Of a stretch of 64,000 bases of DNA, positions 1 through 12,000 are shown piece after piece. The position numbers and the translations under genes were made by a program. The notes beneath the pieces are model-generated. The model saw only the letters and a program-made list of their open reading frames with translations. It had not been told where the DNA came from and did not search any database. The stretch comes from Gnetum montanum (lineage: Eukaryota > Streptophyta > Gnetopsida > Gnetales > Gnetaceae), in the NCBI GenBank assembly GCA_015680685.1, contig MNCI01001451.1, positions 417,509-481,508 of the forward strand, in the 5' to 3' direction. Within the stretch, counting starts at the first letter, position 1. Each line of letters begins with the position of its first letter.

Positions 1-96
1 TCTTACGGCCTTGCATATTATGTTACAGGAAACATTGGGAATACACCTGTTCTTATTGCAAAGCCCCAAACATTTATGAACTTGAGTGGTGAAGCT
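1..96 (+). CDS. PTH: PTH exon a (window edge)
   Basis: Codes for 32 residues in frame 1, including [17 protein letters not shown]. The donor is GTAAGT at 97. The true exon start is to the left of the window. The MNLSG motif carries the Asn equivalent to Asn68 of the E. coli enzyme. Confidence 0.93.
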
Positions 97-3000
97 GTAA
101 GTATCCATTTTTTACTCTTACAATTGTCACTCTTGGGAAATTTTATTTTGCCAGGTTTTTAATGTAAGTATATTTTTGAAAACCTGATGCTACTTCTAAT
201 TAGTGAATCTCACTTGGAGCATTTTGTCTGAGCCGCAGCTGGTCTTGAGCATCAGTATATGAATTTGAAAGTATCTTTGGAAGTTTGCGCTTCAAATTTT
301 TTGGGTGACCATAAGAAATTTGCCATCTTAGAAATTTTTCTAGTTTCCCAACCACCGATCTCTATATGTTACAGATAACTGATTTTTCCAATTGACAAAG
401 CCTTGCAGAAATTATTTTTCAACACATAAGATATTCTCATCTTGTAATGAACCCCCCTGCAAAAAAAAAAAAAAACAAAAACATTATCACTGTATTCCTT
501 TATCTCATACTTCCCTTTCGAAAACATTCTGGCTCAGCAAATGCACAATGAACATTTTACTTATAGATTAATGTCCCATAACTACTTAAACATATAACTT
601 AGGGAACTATTTGTTATAATCAGATCTGAAAACACACTACAAATGCTCTAGAGAAATTATTAGAACCCTACAGATCTGAATAAATCATTAGAGGCAAAAT
701 ATTGTGCTGTAGCAGGTCAAGAAACACTATAAATCTCTCTCAAAACGTTCTAAACTCTAGCAAACATTTGCTGTGATAACAAAATGAAAGCAGAATGAAA
801 ACAGTAAAAATAGCACAAGAACACAGAGAGTTATGTGGTTTGGGCCCTTTTTACCCTACTTACACAACAATGCTGATCTACCTTCTATTTTTCTCAAATC
901 TTCAGGACACAAGCTGTCCTTGTAACTTTTCCAAACACCCCATTTGTTATTCCAACAGATCTCAGATCAACACCAACAAGACTCACGTCTCCAAGGTAAA
1001 ACCTTGATACAATGCTTTTACTTCAAAGCACACCCTAAAGGCTACCCCAAGCCTTCTATTTATGAAGAAACATGAGGACCAAAACCCCAATCCTGATACA
1101 TGTGGGATAAAACACCAAGCCTCCTATTTATGAGGAAACATGAGGACCAAACCCCAATCCTAATACATGTGGGATAAAACACATCCCCACATCAAATGCA
1201 ACATAAAAGGAAATACAACGATTACTGTATTTGTCTTCATTTTTCCAACACTAGTTATGAAATACAACCCTGGCTTTCCACCAATGATGAATTTGCAAAC
1301 AGGACTGTATCACTTAGCAGTTCTTTAGACCATCATCTTATCCAACATATTTGCCTTATAACTTTTAGGTTGGATATAGTATTTTGATGTTCTAGAGAAA
1401 GAGAATAGACATCAATTATATCATAAATTCATAACTAGTGACAAACAAGTGTTGCACTTTCCATTAAGGGGATGTCACTGCCTAATTATTGGAACACAAA
1501 AGCATACCCATGGAGTTCCATTATCAAACTCCAATGGAAAGTGACCGGTTGGCCAATTAACAGACTGAAACAACCTTTGCAGATAGTCTGAGATATTATG
1601 AAATAGAGATAAATGAAATGAAACTTAGTTGTTTGTGAACAAAATTTCTGGTTTTTGATTCATGAGAAATATACACATGTTGGATCATTGTTTTCAACAG
1701 AAGGGTCATGCATGTGACTTGGCATTTTCGTTGGCAGTAGTAATTGTTTGTGTTGACATGGCTAGACAAGGTAATTTGTTAGAGTTTTGTTTTACGTCAC
1801 TTGACAACTCTAATATACCTAAGGATCTTGTGGTTAGGCATATAGCAAGTTGACTAATTAACTTAATCCCAACTTAACTTGGTATCACTATTTTGATATA
1901 ATTTGTAATCATAATCTGAATACATTGCAATCTTGATTTGTAACTTGATCATTGTTGGTCTTATGATGGAGATCATAGTCATCCCTAGTCAACTGTTTGA
2001 TATGAACTCTGCGTACTAACATGGTTATGCTATGTAGCAACTATCTTTACTCCAATGAAGCCTCCTAGGTGATCTTCTATTCCTGTCTAGGAAACTAGAT
2101 CAAGCTTATGATTGGCACCTACTGTGATCTTTGGTTCTTCTGTACGAAATTGGATTTCGACTCATTTCTAAGTCATACTTGGCACCTTTACTTCTCTGGT
2201 AAAGGATGCTTGATGATACCTTCAATTCTTTAGTTTTAAAGTTTGTCAATTGTTACGGTGATTATTCATCGTAACTTACTTTTGGTTTATGATGTTTAAA
2301 GATAATTTCTATTTAACTTTTTTTTGCTTCTTCTTCATTGTCATAGAAGGTTCTTCTTTTATTTAGTTGTTGGTCTTATTTGGAAATCTTTTCTTCAAAT
2401 CTTAATCTCACTCTTTTATGTATATCTACTACACACACTATCTTCTTCATCATGGTGTCTTATATCCTTATGATATGGTTATGACTCTTCATAATTGAAG
2501 GATGTGTCCTTATGAAGTGTCTCAAACTCCTTTATTAACTGTCATGTCTTTCTTAGCTTGATTACAAAACTAATGATTGTACCTTCATTCGTGCTTAAGG
2601 TTTAACATAATTTAATGGCATGCATGTATTTATTTTTCTTTAAAACAGTGTAGGTTTTCATGTTGCTGGCAATCCAGAGTAATGAGAATGCTGTTGTCAT
2701 TGACATGTTTCACCATGGAAGAAGTTGACAGCAACAGGCCTGTGGTAGTAGTGGGTGAAATGATAAAATCATGTTGCCAGTACCATTACAATGATTAGCT
2801 TTGTGTCCCAGCACACATCCAGAAACAATAAAAATATAGACAATATTAGAGTATATCTACGATGAGCATGTCCAATCATTAGCTTCTTATGAAGATACGT
2901 AACCCATGCAAGAACTATTTCTAATAGTTTTACCTGAAAGGTTATCAAAAGTCAAAGATCGTGAATTATTAAGTCATGATGGTTTGAAAAGGATTTAAAG

Positions 3001-6000
3001 TGTGAATCCAATAACCAATGAGGGACATGAATTAAGAAAATGGATCCATAAGAAGACTTAATGATAAGTGGAGCACAAAAGAAGGTTAACCATGAATTGC
3101 CAAGACAGCAGAAGCAGACATGTGCTGACTGACAAATGTTATCAGAGTTTATGGAGTGTAGCTCTGACTCAATTCATGAACTACGACTTTAACAGCTAGG
3201 AGTCAGGATGACTATTAAGCTGCAATCCGAAACAAGTTGGCAAATGGAGACAAAAAGAAGGTATTCAAAAGAGCCAAATCAAACACGTAGGACCAACGTG
3301 AAAAATCTTTGCCGTAGAGCATTTGTGAGCTAAAGTTTCACGAAGGATGTTCAAAACCCATTTAAGAAATATTAGTTGTATTATGTTAACTTTTGTGAAT
3401 TCCTAAACTTGATCTTGGTATATTAAAGTTGCCATTAAGATGTAAAACCAAATTTTAACAGACAAGTTTGTTCTGATATGAGTTTTAGACTGGATAAATT
3501 TTTAGTGAGAATTTTCAAAGCTTTTAGGTTAAATAAAAAAAAAAAAACTGAGAATTTGGGAAGACATAAAACCGCAAACTCAATGGACAAAGAATACCCA
3601 GAAGCTTCTAAGTAGATTCTCAATCCTATAGTTTTAATTGATTGTAATTATCCTGATTTTCTGAAGACTTTTTGGATGACTAAAGTTAAAATGACAGAAA
3701 ATGAATTTTGTATACCAAGGATGACAGGATATTATCATCTTTTTGTCAACAAAAATTAATTCAGCCTGATTTTATGCACGTCAATTCTTAATGAAATGAA
3801 AAATTGTCAAATCAAGGGGATATATTTAGAATTGAGTGAAGAAGAGGCAACGAGTGAGGTCTTCATTCTTCTACCTGACCATGAAAGGTTTCTGATTTAT
3901 ATGCAGCTAATCATTCATATATTTGCTTTTGAATGAAATTAAAAGGAGGGATAAAAGATAGGCTATTGAGCTATACACTGGCATTAAGGGAAGCGGGAAG
4001 AGATTCCATTGTTGTAATCCCCTAACAATGAAGACACAATGCCTTTTATTCAAGTGGCTCTCCAAACAGGGGTTAGAACAGTAAGGCATCAAAGGTGGAT
4101 TTTCTAGGGTTCTTAACACTACAAAAGGGATTCAATTCACTTTGCATGCAATTTAACAAATATTAAGAGATAGTCAAAGTAAGGCACCAAAGTGACCTTT
4201 GTGTGAACTCTTGAATTTTGAAAAGGAAGACAAGCAGGAGATTTGGCACTTAACGAGTCCAAGCAAGAGATGTGACAAGCAAAGAATATGGAATCTATGG
4301 AAGACCAACTTCAGTTCCAGGCAGTATTACCACTTTGGTTAATTTCAATGAACTGATATTATGCTTATTAGAAGACAACAATTTTCTTAGTTCCTGGACT
4401 TCTTTATTCATTTGCCATACAAACACAAGCAGAATTTTCATTTATTTACACAATGCTTCTTGCTATGGACACTTAACTGTTTGGATGTCATGATATTTTA
4501 TTTGTCAATACCCTTGTTCCTAGTGAATAATGATGAGAGAAAGACTTTCCTATACTCATATTATGCAGTTGTTCAGTTTTTCTTGTTATTTCTAATTATT
4601 AGTTGCAGGTTATCTTAAAAACTTGACTATTGCTATGCAATCTAGTTTTGATGGAATATGTATTTTTTTGAACTCGTAATGGCAGATAACATGATCCATG
4701 ATATCTTTAGATATAGAACAATATTTCATGTTTTCTTTAATTGTTTGAGATATTAATTTAAAATGACTGACAAGCCTGAGAACATTTCGTCATCCTTACA
4801 TTGTCTGTTGTATTCTCTTTTACCTTGAGATTGACATTTTTAGCCTCTGTGGGGCCGTTGTAAACATATCATATTTTACTGTTTACCTGCACATGCATTT
4901 GAGTGGACCAAATTGGTATATCTCTACATGAACTAAAGATATAAAAAACGTGCTATATGCAGATTTGTCTTTATGGCTCTGCCTACTTGGTATTGTAGCT
5001 GAGTGTTTCCTTATTTGTGTGGAAGGTTGGACCACTGCTTGTTTATTATAAAATACCATTCCAACGCACTCTACTGGTAAGTGTTTTTATTTTCTTTTAA
5101 ATTTTCATTTCAGTTTTTATTTTTCGAATGTGAATACTGTTCAAATTATTTCTTGCTTCTCATTTTGTTGTTTGTAATGGGTCTCACTTTTTTGCTTTGT
5201 AGATGTTTGATACCATGGAGTTGCCATGTGGAGTGCTAAGGTTACGTCCAAGGGGTGGGCATGGACGGCATATGGGGTACAAAATTTCAAAGACTGAATG
5301 TCTTTTCATTCTTTCTTCATAAGATGCTTTTTAAAGGCTGTTTACCTTACTGAAATAAGCTTCCAAAGTTTCATGGAATTTTTTGAAAGTGTACTTTTCC
5401 ATTTTATTTTCAACAATGCATTTGCAAGCAAATCATACTTGGTTAGAGAATGTGGATTGGGGTATGCAAGTCCCAGGTTCGATTCCAAGGGTTACGCTGA
5501 GACACGTGCCACTTGGGGGCACAGTATAAATATACATTCAGGAACTATGGCACCAGCTAAACAGCCAGCCATAGTATGTCCTTAGTCAATTCATCCACTT
5601 ACTATACACATGAATGTCAAGTGTTACATATATGCTTTATCATTGCACCTAGAAATGGTGGCTGAAGTTAAAATATGTAGAATACAATCAGAGCATTGAA
5701 AATTGTTATTGTTTTATGGTTGATAACCATATGCAAGCTTTTGGATGCTTTGTGAGCTCTTCGTTGACATTTTGATGTACATTTTCTTTTCCAGCTAATG
5801 ATATCCAGACCTTTTCTTTCAAGGAAAAAAATTCTTGACCCAATCACCAAACATTAAAATGTAATTTTTTTTTCAGAATTTGCATTGTATTTAAATTTGT
5901 AGGCATTAACTCTGCCAATGCTAGTCCCAAGCCTGGATACATAAGGAGGAGGGTTAGTTTTAGGTTGGCAGTTGCGTAAAATCATGTTGAATCTCATGGA

Positions 6001-9000
6001 TGAGTTCTTTTTCAGATTTTGTAGATGCTAGGGCATTCCCTAGATGCAATGCGTGGTAGTCATAGAGCCTAGTTGCTGTGGAAAATGGGTAAGGGCTTGT
6101 GAGAGTATCCTCCAGATTTAAATGATTAAAGATAATATGAAGAACTTGCAAATAAACAAAGATCTAGTTCTTCATAGAGGTGAATGGTGAAAAAAACCTT
6201 ATGTATTGGACCTCATTTTGTTGGGACAAGGCTAGGATGATGATGATGATTAAAATTTGTAGTTTTTGAAAAAAAATAACATGGATTAGGGAGCTGTAGA
6301 TCTCATTCAATTTTTTTAAATCTCTGTAAATTTCCAATTTTAGAATAGCAAAAACACTCCATATTGTCAAAAAATCTTTCAAACTTCAATGCAAGTTTGC
6401 ATTGTCTAGAGCTTTTTTGACCATTCCAATGAAACATGGATGGCAAGAATCCACAAATCTTGATTTTAGATCCAAATCTTTTCTTATATCTTTTCTAATC
6501 TGAAAAATGAGCTATGCCTTCATTCCTTTCTTTTTTCTTTCTTGTTTTTTTAAATAGTTGTTGACCATTTGAAAAGAAAATTAAACCAAAGAAAATATGA
6601 TGTCTGAGGCACAACTAAAATAGTCTTGGAATCTTAGAAATCAACCAAGAGATATGATACTTAGCATTGAACTTTTAATTTCATTTTATTAGTCTGTTTT
6701 AATTCAGTGAAAACTGTTAAACTGCTTTTTTTTTTTTGGAAATTTACTCTCTTGCTCTCTTACTCTATTTTGATAGTTTTGTTTTTATGGTTGGTCAAAA
6801 ACCAAGGCACAACATGTAGAAAATGCTGCTTCATTGTGCTATTTTTGATGATTTGTTTACCAGTTATAAACCAAACTCTCTACCTATTAAGTTAAGGTTC
6901 ACTTACTAGATTGCCCATAGAATGTATTATTTATAAAAATTGGAATATGGTATTTTCAGCAGATTTGATTTTTCTCTTTTCGATATTTCTCCAGCAGATC
7001 TAATTTAATTAGAATTCCCTAATATTGCTCTCAACTTTTTCAACCAATGTTAAAATTTTTGCTTTTCTTTATCAATGTGGAAATTTCTATTGATTCTCGA
7101 AATGCAGATTTACAAGCTAGTAAGAAAGAAGTTGGGATGTTTTCTTTTAGTGATTTTGATGCAACTAAGACACTTGATTTTGTTCTTCTTGATGATGTAT
7201 ATGAGTCATTCGTTGTTGATCTTTCATCACAATATGTGTTCATTCGAATCTTGGGTTACATGCCTCATAATCAAAGTGTTGTTTTACAATTAAATGATGC
7301 AATGAAGAAACATGACATTTAAGTTCTTCATGCTAGGTATTATTCTTGTTTTTTTTGCTTATTGAGTTAGGCAATGCTGCAATGGTGCAACATGCCTTAG
7401 ATATAGGGTCTTTTATTTATAAGCATACAATGTTGATCATTTGTAAATGGGCTCTAGTTTTTGATGTCCAATCTGAAGAATATTCTAAAGCTCCATGTTT
7501 TGTTGAGTTATATAATCTTCTGTTGATTTTTCAAAAAAGCTAAGTAAGAAATTGTTAGTTTTCTTGGTCACACTAAGCATATGAAGTCTATTTCTATAAC
7601 TTTTGGGTTTCATAGATGTTTTTTTTATTAAAATCAATTTTCTCAATCATAAAAAAGAATTAGTATTATAAGTAGGAGGAAATACCTATATTCAACCAAT
7701 TACATATTCTAATCTTGCTAATTCTTGCAACTTTTGACATCATAAAGGACATTTGTGTAATGCTTGTCATTTTTGCTCAAGAAAAAGGTTTCTAAAGAAA
7801 AGAAAAAATATGTTTGAAGATAGCAAAAAATAATATAAAGTTGAAGATATGAAAAATCAAGTTAATGTCAATGATAAGAAAGATCAGGCCACGATTTGGC
7901 AGTGAGAGATTTGCTTGTTAAAGGCTCTTCCCATCGGGTTGGGGAGATTCCTTCTCTTGGGAGTTGGGTCACTACTCTTAAGGGTTCTTCCACTCCCATT
8001 GGAGCCGGTTAAGAGGAAAATCCTCAAGGATAATAATGATAGCTTTAAGGTTTGCCTAGAAGCAAGGAAGGCTAGTAGGCCGAGCTTACAAGATCTCCAT
8101 ATTAAGGAAACGAAGTAAGAGCTGGATTTAGGTATTCAAGGGACCCTCTAGGGAGTCTACAAAAAATGGTCTATTAGTAGACTATGAAGATTCTCTCTTG
8201 GAATTGCAAGGGGTAGGGTACTCCCTATAAAAGAAATACCCTGAGGGATTTAGTTAGGTGGCAAGGTTGTGAGATTGTCTATTTGTAAGAGACCAAACTT
8301 CAAGCAATTTAGAGAGACCTCTTGCAGTGGCCAGGGTGGGTACTACTTTTTGTCGATTGTAGGGGATGGTTGGGTGGACTTGTGACTTTCTCCAGGGTCT
8401 CGATAGATTCTCTTGTGTAGCTCGAATTGCAGCATCACCACTTATCTTCTAGTTCAAGGCATTTGGCTCACAAATCTCTATGGTCCTCAATGTTGGACTG
8501 ATCGTATCCATGAGTTATTTCAAATTACTGCTAAGATCCCTAACCATAATGCATGGATCTTGATTGGTGGCTTTAATTAGAGATTGTATGATTGGGAGAA
8601 ACTAGGATGGGAATGCATAGAGCCTTTGGGAAGCCAAGAATTTTTTAAAGTTTCTCCATTATTTTGGTTTAGTTGATTCAAAAATACAAGAGTACTAATT
8701 TCCATGGAGCAATAGGGGGAAAGGATTAGACTGGGTTCTATCTAGAATCAACTGGGTTTGGGTTAGCTTAGTGTTGGTTCTTAGCAAATGCATCTTAGTC
8801 ATAGCTCAGGAGCAATGGACCTCTGATCATAGTGTTATTATGTTCTTTTTAGGACATGGTTTGCATTGCTCCCCCACACTTTTGCTTTGAGAGAACTTGG
8901 CTTAGAAAGAGATGTTTGTGGAAGTTGGTGGAGGATATATGGATCTCTTATCCCAATCAGGAGGATCCTCAAGACTTCTTAAAACAAGGCCTACAATTGC

Positions 9001-12000
9001 TTAAGCAAGGGATTAGGAAGTTTGCTAAGGTAGATAAATACTCTTTTAAGGTTTTTAAAGAAGAATTGCAAAAGAAATTGCAATATGTGTAGGAGCAACA
9101 AGAAAAGGGTGAAGCTTTGGAGTAAGAGGAACATGACAATTTGGCATAGCTTCAGTAGCTTATGATAGAGGAGGCCTATTGGAAAGAAAGATCACACACT
9201 AAATGGTTGAAGGAAGTTGATTGGAACACAAGATTTTTCTTCATTGCTAACTCAGCCAAAGAGTCCAAGGCAATGCATTTTGTTAAAGGGACTTAGTTGT
9301 CCATGATCTTGAGAAAATTGCATAGGTAATATAGAACTTCTAGAAAGGAATCTACGGAAGGGGGGACTCTAGTGCTATCACAATCCCCATTCAATGGGTA
9401 CTTGATTGTGAGGATGATTATAGGCTTCTTGCCCTCTTGATGAAGCAAGAACTCTTAGATGCTATTCAGTCCATGAAAATTGGTAGGGCCCCAAGGCCTA
9501 ATGGCTGGCCAATTGAATTATTTAGAGAATTTTTTGTCATCATGGGAAACAACATCCTTGACTCTTTCAATCTTGTGCTTAGATTGGAACAAATTAGGAA
9601 AGAGATTAGTTGTTCTAGAATTGTACTGGTGCCAAAGATTAGGAACCCCTCTTGACTTGTTGATTTCAGACCAATCAGGATCTGTAACATGTTGCTTCGA
9701 TTGTTCACAAAGATCCTTGTTAGAAGTGTGCAACTTTTAATGCCATCTCTTGTGGGGGTTCAGTAGGCAAGGTTCATCAAGGGCAGGTACTTTCAAGATC
9801 AAATCCTTCTATTTCATGAGATCATGCATTCTATCAATAGGGCAATATTCCTAGGTGTGTTCCTTAAATTTGATATAGCCTTGGCATATGATACTGTTAG
9901 CTGGAAATCTCTTGTTGAGATAATGTTGAGGAAGGGGTTTCACCCTAGATTTGTTGAATGTGTATCCACCTCCAAGTTATAGGTACCTTCTCGTTTTGGG
10001 AGGCTTTGGGGGTTTTCCTCCCCTAAATGGGGTCTATGCCAAGGGGATCCATTGTCACCTTATCTCTTTATAATTGCTATGAATACCATGAATCCTTATT
10101 GCAGGTTTCAAGGGGTTTGAGGCTGGAGATTGAAGGTTTTATCTGCATTGCAAGTCATTACATGGATGGCACAATCCTAGCACTGAAAGAAACAATGCCT
10201 CAAGCAAAGGTCATTACAAGGTCTCTTGGCTACATGTTCTAGGAAATGGGCTTGGTTGTCAATTCGGACAAATTAGTGGTCCACTTTATTAAGATTGATA
10301 ATGTGATGAAGGAAAGAATCAATAGAACCCTATGGATTTGGCAAGGAACTTAGACGGACTCTTATCTAGGGATACCAATTTATACTTGGGGTTGTAATGG
10401 GACTTGGTCTCATTTCATCTAGAGAGTACAAACTAGGCTTGAGTAGTGGATATCTAAATTCTTAACAAGTAAGGGGAAAATCTTGCTGGCCTCTTCAGTC
10501 CTCTTTGCTGTGGCGAGGTACATTGCATTGGTTGCTTCCCACCTAATTAAGTTATCAACAAGTTAACCAAATTATCAGGTATTTTATTTGGTCAGGTGGG
10601 AAAGGAGGTACTAAACTACATTTAGTTTGTTGGAAGAAAGTAGCTAGGCCAAAGCCTATTGAGGGCCTTGGAGTGTTAAGCATTGAAGATTCAATCATGC
10701 TTGGGCATCATGGTCTCATTAAAAGGATTTCTAACAATAACCTTGATGAAGCACCATGGATTTCAATACTAAAAAGGAAGTACCAACCATGTTGCATCCA
10801 GTAATAATTCTAATCTTTGGTTAAACATTTGCTTGCAATTTCGTACCTTGAGTCAACTCATTTGTGAGCCAACTGCAAGCCCAAAGGATGTCATGCAAGA
10901 CAACTACAGATCCATTCCTAGGTGGCAGAATATTTGGAAGGGCAAATTGTAGGAGAAAGTAAATATGTTTAGTTAGCTCATATTTCAAAGAGTGCTCCTA
11001 GTTTGGAAATTTTTCCATGAATGAAGCTTTTTTATTAATACAACCTGCCCTTTCTATTAGACGGATTGTGAGACCCATCAACATTTCACATTGCTCTGCC
11101 ATTTTGTTGTCCACATCTAGCAGGTTGCTAGTATTATTTCCCCTCATCCGCTCCATGGACACTCACCTATAGGTGCTATTCTTTGGCTTTTGTTGAGAGC
11201 AAGGAACAAATACATCTTTTGGAGTGCCTCCTTTTCCTCGCCATCACAAATTGTTGCGAGTGGTATTTGCTTTGGAGAGAGGCTTTTGTTGTAATGGGAG
11301 TGACACTGACTTTTGAACTAGACTATGAAGTCTTCCAATAGAATCATGCTCTCTTGGAAATGGTGAGCCATGTGGGTTGGATGTAGTTCTTTTCCCTCAT
11401 GATGAGGGATCCTGACTTGGAGGATGAGGTGTCTTTTGAACATTGGAGAGGGGACCAAATGCACTTTAGGGGTGTTTAGATTATCCTCATTGAGGAGGTA
11501 ATTGCTTCTTACTTGGGGCTTCTAATGGATGGAGAAATTGTGCTTTCCACAAAAAGGGGGCTGTAAGATGTGGAGGATTTCTTTAATGGGCTGGTCCTAG
11601 AAACCTCTAGTGGGCAGGTTTCCAAATCAGCATTGTTGGCCATCTAGTAGGAGGTGTTTGAGTTACTGGATAGGTTTGTTGTTCAATCTAGCAATGTTTG
11701 GAAGCTCCAATGAGTCCACCTTGCCTTCTAGTGATGCCTACAATTAGGCTGGTAGGTTAACCTACCAAAATTCTTCCTTCTGATGCTCAAAAGGTGCAAG
11801 AGAGGACACCACTTGGGGCACATTCTAGCCCTTCTAGTCTATAGCGAAGCTGGTGGGGGGCTTTGTTGTGGAGTAGCCTTGGCATTGTTTTGGGGTTGTT
11901 TACTTGTGCAGGAGTTATCTCCAGGAGGGGGCATCTTCCTTGGCTACTCTAGCGTGGTTAGGGCTGTGTTGGAGTGGATGAGGTTGAGCTGACTTCATTG

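Noticed and set aside
1455-1543. MITE with 11-bp terminal inverted repeats
   Set aside because: Exact inverted repeat of CACTTTCCATT, but no target duplication and only about 89 bp; insufficient to call an element.
5439-5500. Functional tRNA gene
   Set aside because: Only the A and B boxes are convincing; no seven-base acceptor stem or proper anticodon arm can be drawn around them.
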